A stretch of DNA of 64,000 nucleotides from Chaenocephalus aceratus. Its lineage: Eukaryota; Chordata; Actinopteri; Perciformes; Channichthyidae. The notes beneath the pieces were generated by a model. The model was not told the DNA's origin. It did not search any database and saw nothing but the letters and a program-made list of their open reading frames with translations. The stretch is taken from the NCBI GenBank assembly GCA_023974075.1, contig CM043797.1:33371023-33435022 (forward strand), given 5' to 3'. The position numbers were made by a program, and so were the translations under genes. This document shows positions 11,092 to 20,338 of the stretch, in pieces. How positions within the stretch are numbered: position 1 is the first letter of the stretch; every line of letters begins with the position of its first letter.

Positions 11092-12363
11092 CTAGACATC
11101 TAGCCTGTAAAAGTGGACAAAAGTGAGCGGTGAGGACCAGCTCGCTGCTGCACAAATGTCTTGGATGGAAACACCCTTGAACAAAGCCCAGGATGTAGCC
11201 AGTCCACGAGTAGAATGAGCATGCAGGCCCGTTGGTGCCTGCAAACCATGACTCATATAAGCCAGAGCAATCGCTTCCACAATCCAGTGGGAGAGCCGTT
11301 GCCTGGTAACGGGCTTGCCCTTATGAGGGTTAGCCCAGGATATAAAGAGTTGGTCATTGCATCGAAACTCTTTTGACCTGTCCATATAGATGCGTAAAGC
11401 ACGGACTGGACACAGCAAATTCGGCCGCTGTTCCTCAGAGGAACACAGCGGCGGAGGAAATGCCTCAATGTTAATGGGGGTACATGAGCCAACCACCTTA
11501 GGTACAAAGGCAGGGTTGGGCTTCAGCAACACTCTTGTTTGCCCCGGGGCAAACTGAGTGCATGAAGGATGTACAGAGAGCGCATGAATGTCACTGACCC
11601 GCTCGGCGGATGCCAGAGCCAGTAACAACACTGTCTTCAGTGACAGGTGTTTCATGTCAGCTTCTTCCAGGGGTTCAAATGGAGGTCGAGTGAGCCCATC
11701 TAAAACCACTGCCAAGTCCCATAAGGGCACCAGCGACCTGGAGACCATAAAACGGCAGACCAAGGGATGTTGGCTAGCCGTCTTTCCCTCAAAGCCCACA
11801 TGGCATGCAGCAATAGCAGCCAGGTACACTTTGATCGTAGAGAAAGCTCTGTGTTTATTAATCAGGTCCTGTAGAAATGATAGAATCACCCCGACAGGAC
11901 ATTGAAAAGAGATGTGTCCTTTTTGAAGGCACCACACCCTCCACTTACAGTCATAGAGGGACCTGGTGGAGGAAGCTCTTATACTCTGAATAGTGTTTAT
12001 CACCTTCTGAGGGAGTCCCACTGTATTCAGATTGTACCACTCACGGGCCAGGCCCATAGTGCCAAGCGCTCTGGGTGTGGGTGAAAGATCGTCCCCCCCG
12101 CCTGAGACAGTATGTCCCTGCGTAGTGGGAGATGCCACGGCTGCCCGCACAGCAGCTGATATATCTCCGCCACCCAGTACATTGCAGGCCAGTGTGGAGC
12201 TATTAGGATCAGTGTGTGGCGTTGTTCCCTCACTCTGGCCAGAGTTGGGGGTATCAGAGCCAGGGGTGGGAACGCGTACAGAAGGACCGGAGGCCAAGCG
12301 TGCACGAGCGCGTCCACGCCTAACGGTGCGTTTAAATCGTGCATTGAAAAGAACAGCTGACAT
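11092..12363 (-). CDS. DIRS tyrosine recombinase
   Basis: Open frame of 423 codons ending at the edge of the internal complementary region. The part that looks like the family starts near Met103 (MGLAREWYNLNTVGLP). The preceding ~100 codons overlap the RNase H frame and may not be translated, so the true start is uncertain. The catalytic pattern of tyrosine recombinases is present: Arg255 (ASAERVSDIHAL), His383-x-x-Arg386 (HAHSTRGLATSW), Trp409 (CAAASWSSPLTF) and the nucleophile Tyr419 (VHFYRLDV). In DIRS elements this enzyme integrates the circular DNA copy, replacing the integrase of LTR retrotransposons. No premature stop is visible, unlike gag and pol in the same element. Confidence 0.85.
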   Translation of the reverse strand: MSAVLFNARFKRTVRRGRARARLASGPSVRVPTPGSDTPNSGQSEGTTPHTDPNSSTLACNVLGGGDISAAVRAAVASPTTQGHTVSGGGDDLSPTPRALGTMGLAREWYNLNTVGLPQKVINTIQSIRASSTRSLYDCKWRVWCLQKGHISFQCPVGVILSFLQDLINKHRAFSTIKVYLAAIAACHVGFEGKTASQHPLVCRFMVSRSLVPLWDLAVVLDGLTRPPFEPLEEADMKHLSLKTVLLLALASAERVSDIHALSVHPSCTQFAPGQTRVLLKPNPAFVPKVVGSCTPINIEAFPPPLCSSEEQRPNLLCPVRALRIYMDRSKEFRCNDQLFISWANPHKGKPVTRQRLSHWIVEAIALAYMSHGLQAPTGLHAHSTRGLATSWALFKGVSIQDICAAASWSSPLTFVHFYRLDV

Positions 12364-12412
12364 TGAGCGTTTTCTTTTGATGCGAACAGATCCACCGCGG
12401 CCCGAGAAAGCG
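12027..12412 (-). pseudogene. DIRS RNase H / post-RT region, internally deleted
   Basis: The end of a long minus-strand frame encodes the conserved DIRS segment after RNase H: AVDLFASKENAQCQLFF, GVDALVHAWPPVLLYAFPPL, then LRRDILSQAGGTIFHPHPE, ending at the stop at 12,027. Just upstream, in the reverse-transcriptase frame, is the RNase H start (RSHINYLELLAVFITLKRFL). In intact relatives more than 100 codons, including the acidic catalytic residues, lie between these parts. Here they meet within a few codons at a 12-bp direct duplication (12,406-12,429), with a change of frame. RNase H activity from this copy is therefore lost. Confidence 0.75.
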
Positions 12413-12526
12413 TTTCAGAAAGCGTTTCAGGGTGATGAACACCGCTAAAAGCTCCAGATAATTTATGTGTGACCGTAGGAGGTCTCTGCTCCAGAGACCC
12501 CTCACAGGTCGACCTTCGTATACCCC

Positions 12527-13645
12527 CTAGCCCGACAGACATGCGTCTGTGGTGACCGCCTTCCGCGATAGGACAGCACCCATAGGCACGCCCCGTACTA
12601 GAAAAGTCAGGTGCAGCCAGTGGCGCAGTGCCATTATGCATTTCATAGTGACCATCACTCTCCGTGCGCCATGACGCACGGGGTCCAGTCTGAGGGCAGC
12701 TACCCAGCACTGAAACTCCCTCATGTGTAAGCGTCCCAGTCGTACCACCAGGATGGCTGACGCCATGAGCCCCAGCAACCGCATACATGATCTGAAGAGA
12801 ACATATTTGCGTGGTTGGAAATGAGCGAGGCAAGCCCTGAAGGCTTTCACTCTCTCTGCTGACAGGCGGGCTGTAAAGGGCACCGAATTCAGGCGTAGGC
12901 CCAGGAAGAGTGCAGTCTGGGCTGGGGACAACATGCTCTTTTCTGTGTTTATTACGAAACCCAGGTCGAGCAGGTGTTTTACGAGGACATTCGTCTGCGT
13001 AATAGCCTCTTGCTCCGACTGTGCGAGAAGGAGCCAATCGTCCAGATAAGTTGCCAGGCGAATACCCTGTTGTCTTAACGGGGCTATCGCGGCTTCCGTA
13101 CACCGTACAAACACTCGTGGGCTGAGAGACAGACCGAAGGGAAGTACTCTGTACTCGTAACAGACACCCTGAAAGGCGAACCTCAGATATTTCCTGTGTG
13201 GGTAATCTACTGGGATGTGGAAATACGCGTCTTTCAGGTCGACTGATGTGAACCAATCGTTTTGGCGCATGAGACGCAACAGAGATGTGTGAGTGAGCAT
13301 TCTGAATTTGTAGCTTTTGAGATATTTGTTCAGAGCCCTCAAATCTAGTATAGGCCGAATCCCGTTCCCTCCCCGTTTGGGAACGAGGAAATACTTGGAA
13401 TAAAAGCCGCTCTGACTCTGTTCGGAGGGTATTATAGATATAGCCTTCTTGTCTAGTAGCAAGAGGATCTCTTGCTCTAGAATATGGGCCGACTCTCCCC
13501 GGGCTTGCGAATGCAGAATGCCCGAAAAGTGAGGGGGGGTGACAGCGAATTGGAGCCGGTAACCCCGTGTTATTGTCTTGAAAACCCAAGCAGAATTTGT
13601 AAGCATCCTCCACTTTTCGCTTCTCAAAGCGAGTGGAGATGTCAA
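12527..13645 (-). CDS. DIRS reverse transcriptase, ended by a premature stop
   Basis: 372 codons with the reverse-transcriptase motifs of DIRS elements: RPILDLRALNKYLK (residues 98-110), FTSVDLKDAYFHIPV with catalytic Asp136, RVLPFGLSLSPRVF (166-179) and YLDDWLLL with the Asp202/Asp203 pair. The polymerase residues are all present. The frame ends at a TAG (12,527-12,529) where relatives continue into RNase H; the codons beyond the TAG still read as RNase H in the same frame, so this is a nonsense mutation and not the natural end. The 5' boundary with gag is uncertain because the frames change near 13,645. Confidence 0.82.
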   Translation of the reverse strand: MTSPLALRSEKWRMLTNSAWVFKTITRGYRLQFAVTPPHFSGILHSQARGESAHILEQEILLLLDKKAISIIPSEQSQSGFYSKYFLVPKRGGNGIRPILDLRALNKYLKSYKFRMLTHTSLLRLMRQNDWFTSVDLKDAYFHIPVDYPHRKYLRFAFQGVCYEYRVLPFGLSLSPRVFVRCTEAAIAPLRQQGIRLATYLDDWLLLAQSEQEAITQTNVLVKHLLDLGFVINTEKSMLSPAQTALFLGLRLNSVPFTARLSAERVKAFRACLAHFQPRKYVLFRSCMRLLGLMASAILVVRLGRLHMREFQCWVAALRLDPVRHGARRVMVTMKCIMALRHWLHLTFLVRGVPMGAVLSRKAVTTDACLSG

Positions 13646-15653
13646 TTATCTGCCGTCTGCCCTCTGTGTCTTTATTTGTTGTGTTATGGGGCCCTCTAGT
13701 GTCTGAACACGGTGGTACCCCAGGTTGACAACCCCGGTCGACACTGCGCAGGCGCATGGCGGTGATGCCTTCACAGCCCCGTCCATCGTCCGCTTTCTGA
13801 GAGAGGTAGCAGCCACTCTTATAAGGGGGGGAGACGTCAGACTGTTTATTGTTTTTATTGTCTTTCTTTTCATTTTTATTGACTGCGCCCTTGGCTTCAA
13901 GCCTGGAAACGACAGTGGAAAATGATTTATTAAAAGACAATAGTGATGACATGTGTTTGTGTGACTTAAACGAGTAGCGGAGCTTGCTGTCGTTGATGTT
14001 AAGTCCATTTCCCTCATGGCGCGAACTTGAGGATGACGTTCTGACATCACTCGAGGCGGCGGGAAGATGGGGGCATGGTTGCACCCCGGAAACACATGAG
14101 CATCTAATACTGGAACGTGTTCTGGAGCTGGAGAACAGGGAACTTCCAGCTCCTTTATCGAGGAGAGGAGAGGAGAGGAGGCTGTCAGGCCGCCCTCTTC
14201 TTCTTCCTCGTCTGGTGGCTGAAAGTCTGGGCCGGCTGTGCCTGAGCGGCTGCTGCCGGAACCGGAGACTTTCTTGGCCAGCTCGTCCTTGCCTCGTGTC
14301 TTCTTCGAAGCTAGAGCGGAGCCAAATATGCCCTCGGGAACAATAGGCATGTCCAAGACGTCCTCTTTTTCCCGGTCTGGAAGGTTCGTCAGGGTAAGCC
14401 ACCTGGCTCTCTCCTGTACCACCATTATCCCCAGTGATTTGCCCGTGGCTTGGACTGCACAGCGCTGCACACGGAGGCAAATGTCCGTGATCGCTGCGAT
14501 TTCGTGCCAGACGGCAGGCTCAGGTTTGATCGTCATGTCCTCGCAGAGCTCCGCCTGGTAGGCGGTCAGCAGCGAGGAGACGTTGAGCGCCCTGGCGGAC
14601 AAAGCTGCGGCTTTATAGGCTCGTTCGTTCATTGCTGACTGGAAGCGGTCTGCCTTTGCCGGTAGCGTGGGGTTCCTGCTCGGTGCCGAAGCCAGCCGCG
14701 GTTGGAGGTGGTCTGCCACCAGCGGTTCCATGGGCGGCATGCGGAGCAGGCCGAGCTTCTCCATGTCGACACAGTCCAAAGAGGAGGCACCCTGGATTGG
14801 GGCCTTTCTGCTGAAAGCGCGGTCTCTCCAGGAGACCGACACCTCGTCCAGCATCTCTGGAAAGACTGGAAGAAGCTGCTTCCTCATCCTCGCTGCTTGG
14901 GGCAAGTTCTTCCCCTCATAGCGAGATCTGGAGGTCTCCTTGGCCACTTCAGGCCAGGGGATGTCCAGCCTGGACGCAGCGCGTTGGCACACGGTCTGCA
15001 AGTCCATAATGAGGCAGGGCGAAGCTGGTGTGCTTTCGCCCGGGGGAGCGGACATCGCCTCCGGCTTGGCAGCCTGGGCAAATGAAAGCGAAGATGGATA
15101 AGAGGAGCTCAGAGGCATCCTCTTCATCCTCCTCCATATAATCCAGCTGTAGGACATCCTCCTCGGGTGGAACCACGGTGAGGTCCAGTTGGGAGCCCCA
15201 GCTTGACACAGCGCGGGGCTCCGCTCTCGCGGCTCTTGCCGCCACCGGGCCCCAGCCTGACACGGTGCGGGGCTCCGATTCCGCGGCTGCCGCCGTTGTT
15301 GAGCCCCAGCCTGACACAGCGCAGGGCTCAGTCTCCGCGGCGGTCGCCACCATGTCCCGATTGCCGGCCGGCGAATCAACGGACATGAAGGGGTCCCGTC
15401 CCGACAGGCTAGCTTGGCGCGCTAGCCGTCGGCGGAGGCTCTTGATGGTGAAGCGGGCACAATGCCTGCACGAACCGGGGGTATCGATAGCTTCCTGGGC
15501 GTGTTCCAGCCCAAGGTAGGACGAGCAGACCTGGTGTGAGTCCGTGCCCGAGATCCTAAACCCGCAGCCGCAGAGCCGAGCCTCCGACTCCTCTGGTGTG
15601 AGGGAGAGAAGGGTCCATCCTCGTTTGCCGGGGTGTCGGCGCGGAGGGACAAG
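13646..15653 (-). pseudogene. DIRS gag, frameshifted
   Basis: The first part lies in the frame that has an upstream stop at about 15,654 and reads through a Cys-rich start (RLCGCGFRISGTDSHQVC, then CRHCARFTIKSLRRRLA) into MSVDSPAGNRDM at 15,386. An Ala/Pro/Ser-rich section with three repeats of a ~25-codon motif (EPCAVSGWG, EPRTVSGWG, EPRAVSSWG) and an acidic stretch follow. Around 15,100 the coding similarity moves to the neighbouring frame, which stays open to 13,646 and contains QTVCQRAASRLDIPWPEVAK and LTAYQAELCEDM. No in-frame ATG lies before the Cys-rich segment. It could be a structural (nucleic-acid-binding) protein by analogy with other DIRS gags. The frame change and missing start mark it as damaged in this copy. 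Confidence 0.65.
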
Positions 15654-15958
15654 CTAGTAACAGGTATGTTACCGAAGAAAATACAACCTTATCATTATTC
15701 CGAAAGGAAAAAACTACGGGGTAGAGTTTTCTTTAAAAAATATTAACTGGTGTGTTAATATCTTTCTTATCTCTGTCTCCTCTGGTGTGAGGGAGAGAAG
15801 AGTCCATCCCCGCTCGCCGTGGTGTCGGTGCGGAGGGATAAACTAGCAACAGGTATGTTACTGTTTGAAGAAAAAAATCAAACCTTACCGTTATTTCGAA
15901 AGAAAAAACGGCGGGGCAGATTACAATATTAACTGGTGTGTTAATATTTGTTCAATTC
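15590..15958. repeat. Two tandem ~189-bp repeats in the DIRS leader
   Basis: Copy 1 (from 15,590) and copy 2 (from 15,779) share CCTCTGGTGTGAGGGAGAGA, CAGGTATGTTAC and TTAACTGGTGTGTTAATAT in the same order, with about 10-15% differences judged by eye. They lie between the right inverted terminus and gag, the place for an internal promoter or leader. The first copy also encodes the beginning of the Cys-rich gag segment. Confidence 0.8.
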
Positions 15959-16070
15959 TTCTGCAAAGCAAAAAAAGTAACCGGCTAACGCCCGTCGACC
16001 GAATCTCAGCTTGGGTTCAGTCTGTGGACCGTTAAGTTAGCCCGGCTACTGATATTCGAGATGTGCTCCG

Positions 16071-16235
16071 AAGCGAGAAGAGGTGTTTGAATGACGCTGC
16101 GATGTAGCGCAAGCTACTTAAAGGGTGGGTGGATTCCCTGACGTAGACGTCAAGATCACCAGCCAATCAGGATTGGCGTAATGAGATTGATGCTTCTGTT
16201 TGCATACGCGTTGAGGCGCATCCCATAGTGAGACA
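16071..16235. repeat. DIRS terminal inverted repeat, right (5' end of element)
   Basis: Inverted match to 10,829-10,999. The extremity beyond it (GAACGGAGTGTTATGAATGAGAAC to 16,261) is not repeated at the left end, but its last part is complementary to 11,074-11,091. Confidence 0.88.
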
Positions 16236-16261
16236 TCGAACGGAGTGTTATGAATGAGAAC

Positions 16262-16798
16262 AGGACAGATACTGACATTATATGTATTATTCTCTCTGTA
16301 CTCATGCACTGATGTACTTAAATTACTAATCTTGATACTTGAAATACCCCAAGTTTTAATACTAAAACAATGTTCACATCAGCTGACTTAACTTGTTTGA
16401 TTCCTTTGTTGTACTAATCTGTCCTATATATTGTATCTTGTGCCTCACCAACTGTGCTTATACACATTTTATCCTTGGCACAACATGTGCCTGCACGTCC
16501 TCCTGTGTCATCTTGACATTTTGACTGTTTTGAATTTTAGTATTTAAGAATGATTGTAACATCAAATATTATTGCTACCATAATTTTAACCTGCAAGTTT
16601 GCGAATGACCTGTATTGTACAATGTTATTAGGACATTCTGTCATTGTTCGCACAATGTTTTTGGGCTCTAGGTGTCTATTGTTATAGATTTCACATGTAC
16701 TGAATAGTAACTTTTTGTATTTTCATGACTGTTCAAGTGACAACTTGATGAAAGGTGCTCTACTTTGTACTCATTTGCTGTTTTCGGTTGTTTTTTAG
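16262..16798 (+). other. Intron DNA before the kcnj1 coding exon
   Basis: AT-rich sequence without a gene. It ends in a T-rich tract and the acceptor TTTTTTAG at 16,791-16,798, which places an 18-base 5' untranslated stretch ahead of the kcnj1 ATG. Confidence 0.6.
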
Positions 16799-16816
16799 GT
16801 CGTGGGCTTGTGAAAA

Positions 16817-17938
16817 ATGTTCGGATCTCTGAACAAATATATCAATGGCTGCTTGGCGAGGCGAAAAATCCACAGGAACAGACTAGTGACCAAAGACGGT
16901 CGCTGCAACATTGAATATGGAAACATCAAGTACAGCAACCACTTATCCTTACTGGCTGACTTCTGGACCACCTTTGTTGAGATCAGGTGGCGTTTTGTCC
17001 TCCTGATCTTCATTGCCTCGTTCACCCTCAGCTGGTTCCTTTTCGGCCTGCTGTGGTACTGGATAGCCCGCAGTAATGGAGATCTACCCTGGCAAAACCC
17101 CAAACTAGACCACTCTCCATGTATTGAAAATATTTTAGGGCTGACCACAGCATTCCTCTACTCCCTAGAAACCCAGACAACCATTGGGTATGGAGGCCGA
17201 TCGCTCACCCATAACTGCCCAGGTGCTGTGGCCCTTCTTATCATCCAGTCCCTCCTTGGAGCCATTATTAACTGCTTCATGTGTGGACTGATCCTGTCCA
17301 AAATCTCTTTACCCAAAAAGCGAGCAAAGACCATCTCATTCAGTGACATGGCCGTCATCAGCATCAAAAATGGTTCTCTTTGCCTGTCAATGAGAGTGGC
17401 CAACCTGCGCAAGACCCTAATGATTGGAAGCCAGATCTACGGCAAGCTGCTGAGGACAACAAACTCACCTGACGGGGAGACAATCATCATGGACCAGGTG
17501 AACATCGACTTCATAGTGGACGCCGGGAAGGACAACCTCTTCTTTGTGTGTCCCCTCATGCTCTACCACATGATTGACAAGAGCAGCCCATTCTTCGAGA
17601 TGGCGGTGGACACACTCCATAAACAAGATTTTGAGCTAGTAGTCTTCCTAGACGGCACAGCAGAGTCCACAAGCTCTGCCTGCCAAGTTCGGACCTCGTT
17701 TATTCCTCAGGAGATCATGTGGGGCTACAAATTCCTACCTATCATCTCCAGAAACAAGGAGGGCAAGTACAGAGTAGATTTCTCCAACTTTTCCAAGGTG
17801 GTGCCAGTGGCCACCGCACACTGTGCCTACTGTTACCACAACATCAAGGGTCATCATCACCACTCCAGAGATGGACATGACAACCAGGGCTTTGATGTGA
17901 TCAATATCGATGACCCCCCCAGTGTCACTAAGATGTGA
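16817..17938 (+). CDS. kcnj1: Inward-rectifier K+ channel Kir1.1 (ROMK) type
   Basis: A single uninterrupted coding exon of 373 codons, the usual size for Kir channels, starting at the first ATG after the acceptor at 16,798. The protein has a cytosolic N-terminus with the Kir signature VTKDGRCNIEYGN (24-36), membrane helix M1 (about 60-82), the pore loop and filter TTIGYGGR (121-128), M2 (about 138-163) and the cytosolic immunoglobulin-like domain. It ends in TKM, as in mammalian KCNJ1. Asn152 sits at the M2 position (Asn171 in ROMK1) typical of weak rectifiers. Kir1.1 forms tetramers in the plasma membrane that recycle or secrete K+ in kidney and, in fish, in ionocytes. Odd points are Gly127 directly after GYG where Phe is usual, Arg57 where ROMK has the pH-gating Lys80, and no NHT-type glycosylation site before the pore. 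Convergent placement with fli1 supports the assignment. The teleost paralogue is undecided. Confidence 0.93.
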   Translation: MFGSLNKYINGCLARRKIHRNRLVTKDGRCNIEYGNIKYSNHLSLLADFWTTFVEIRWRFVLLIFIASFTLSWFLFGLLWYWIARSNGDLPWQNPKLDHSPCIENILGLTTAFLYSLETQTTIGYGGRSLTHNCPGAVALLIIQSLLGAIINCFMCGLILSKISLPKKRAKTISFSDMAVISIKNGSLCLSMRVANLRKTLMIGSQIYGKLLRTTNSPDGETIIMDQVNIDFIVDAGKDNLFFVCPLMLYHMIDKSSPFFEMAVDTLHKQDFELVVFLDGTAESTSSACQVRTSFIPQEIMWGYKFLPIISRNKEGKYRVDFSNFSKVVPVATAHCAYCYHNIKGHHHHSRDGHDNQGFDVINIDDPPSVTKM

Positions 17939-18345
17939 GACGCATTGCAATGAACAGTAGAAACTGTTAACCTCCCATTAACCTGCTTATTTGTTATTCT
18001 ATTGTGTTAAACATAGATTAGAAAGCCGTCTGTGGGTCAGATGCAGAACACTTATTGTGAACTATTGGTATTTAAAAACCACACCTGTCACTGTCTGATG
18101 GCAAAAAAACCTGTTCTCAAAAGTGAGATCAGGCCATGGAAGATTGTGAAGCTACAATTCAACAACAGAAACAGAGAGTTCCCAAATACTCTCCTCGGGG
18201 ATTATACATTGTGTGCATTTAATTTAAATGAAGATGATTGGTGCGTATTTACCTCTGGCTGCAGAACAGGTTTACTGAGTATAAAGAGGCTGAATAACTA
18301 TGCAAATGTTTTGCCCTGTGAATAAATCCTTCAATTACTTGAAGG
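17939..18345 (+). other. kcnj1: kcnj1 3' untranslated region with polyadenylation signal
   Basis: AATAAA at 18,321-18,326 is the first canonical signal after the stop and would give a 3' UTR of roughly 400 bases. The 97-codon frame overlapping it has no recognisable content. Confidence 0.5.
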
Positions 18346-20338
18346 ACCAACATTGAAGGCCATGCTTTTGACGTGGGGGAAGAAAATATATGGTGGTTCT
18401 TTTAATAATGCATGCAGCCTGCTGTACACAGAGACACTTGGACTTGAACCATTAGAGTATGTTTAACTATTCAGACACCGAGGCACTAGTAAAGGGCCGG
18501 GCTCAGGGGCCACTCCTTTCAAACAGTGGGTGATTTACTTGTGCTTTTCTACTTGAGTGAACACATTGCTAGAGAAAATCGCTGTCCGGAAACACTTAAA
18601 ATATGCCTGCATGCAGCACTGACTTTAGTACGAAAATCAACTGTCTATGTTCTTGTTAAGTTTTTTTGTTTTATCTCAGGGGAAGTAAAGGCTATTTTTT
18701 TATAAAAAATGTTTGTGTTGTTGTATTAATTATTCTCTAGATAACTGAGCCTGAATGTCACATTAGGACTGTGATCAAAAAGGTGAAAGTGGCGTAATGA
18801 CAGGTGCCAACCCCTATCGAGGCTTTTCATCTGTAAACAAAGCGAAGTTGTGACAGCAAACAGGGATCCAAACACAAACGAGTGGAAGTGTTTGGGAGAC
18901 AAAAGCTTGCTGCCCATTATTTTGCCTGCAGGTCATGAACACGAAACCATATCTCTCCATTTAGAGAAATTACAGCACAAAGTGTACCCAAGAATGAATT
19001 GATATTTAGAAGGTTTTGTTGAATGCTAAGGTATCACTAAAACCGCTCTAATGAACTGCGTGTGATATGTGTGTGTCTGCACCCAGGGAAGTGACAGTAT
19101 AATAAGTAGGACTCAGTAAAAGATTGTGAATATTATTGGCAATCATATGAAGAGACACAGCAGCTTAAAGATGATGCCTCATAGACAGATTTTTTATAAA
19201 AGCAAGTCTACAACAGTCTCTTGGCGGATGTTCTCTGGGTATGTGATTCATATTTTGTCTACATGGTTCACGGAAACTAACATATCATTTGGCAAGGCTG
19301 TAGCTGTCATCAAAGATACACACAGGTTGTTACATTCCCAACACCCATGATTTGAATCTGTGCTCAGAGTTACTTTGATGATGCAAAGAGAAAACACTCA
19401 GAAGAATTGACGTGCAGCGGCCTAAAGTGCTTTTACTGTACACCTACAATGTCCTCGTTTGCTTGTGGCCTTGAATGATCTGCTGATACAAACGAAGATA
19501 GGTGTAAACATGGTTTGTCACTGCTTTTGCGATGACAAAATGTAACTTGTAATTATCATGGCAAAAATATTGCGTCATAAAAAGGAAGCCTGTAATAATG
19601 CTGCATTATCCTTCCTATTTCTTGTCTAACAACCGGAAATGATTTATTTGAATTACATTTAAATACAACATTTAGCGCTAGTTTATTAATTTCTCCGAGC
19701 TAAAATTATCATAGCATATTATCATCATTACTACTTGTTGATTGGGGTGGACATTTTTATTTTAATATTTTAAACAATGTTAATCTAATTCAACAGCACT
19801 ACAAATTCTACCCTACAATCATTACTAAGCTAAATCAAGAACAACAGTTACAAAAAGCTGAACGTTATAACCTTCATGAAGATATGCATTATTACAGTGC
19901 TGTTGTATTATACTGCATTAGGTGTACCTACTGTAATAAACCTGCAACATTTCAAACTTGTACCTTTTCATGGTTAGTTTGTGCATACGTACATTTGATT
20001 ACATTTCAATCAGATAACAAGCCTGCAGGGATGATAAAGATAAAGTTGCATAACTAAAAACTGTGATGGTCAGTTTTTCTTTCCTAAAAGCACAACTGAA
20101 TCCAGTCTACAATTGTTATTTGTTCATTGTTATAAGCCGTTTTCTTTCTGCAGGTGTAAATAGTACATGTTCAGCTTCATAAAAAAGCACTGCAATGATG
20201 CAAAGACGCATATGTAAAGAAATATAAGGAGGCGAAGAAAGGCACTTTGAAAATATGTAATTAGTTGCTTTACTCACCAAATATTATATCATCATGTGAA
20301 GCCCAGGAAATGGAAGATAACTTGAGAGGTAAAAACAT
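18346..20338. other. Region between the convergent kcnj1 and fli1 genes
   Basis: No gene or recognisable repeat. The sequence is moderately AT-rich. The boundaries depend on where the two 3' ends fall. Confidence 0.4.

Larger units (their letters stand above)
10774..16261 (-). mobile_element. DIRS1-type tyrosine-recombinase retrotransposon, nearly full length, partly broken
   Basis: A ~5.5-kb element on the minus strand with the order gag, reverse transcriptase, RNase H remnant, tyrosine recombinase. Its termini are inverted repeats (about 10,829-10,999 against 16,071-16,235), not LTRs. An internal complementary region at 11,019-11,091 holds the complement of the left extremity joined to the complement of the right extremity. 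The trinucleotide AAC occurs at both outer ends (10,774-10,776 and 16,259-16,261) and its complement once at the join. This is the published DIRS-1 architecture, which allows a circular intermediate to be completed and integrated by the recombinase. No target-site duplication is expected. The copy carries frame breaks in gag, a stop in pol and a deletion in RNase H, so it is not autonomous, although its recombinase frame is open. Confidence 0.92.

Noticed and set aside
12530..14480. 817-codon minus-strand ORF taken as one protein
   Set aside because: Only its last ~120 codons resemble DIRS protein; the remainder is out of frame with recognisable gag and RT that occupy the same bases.
16795..17950. 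Antisense frames over kcnj1 (117, 84 and 71 codons)
   Set aside because: They are shadows of the conserved channel reading frame.
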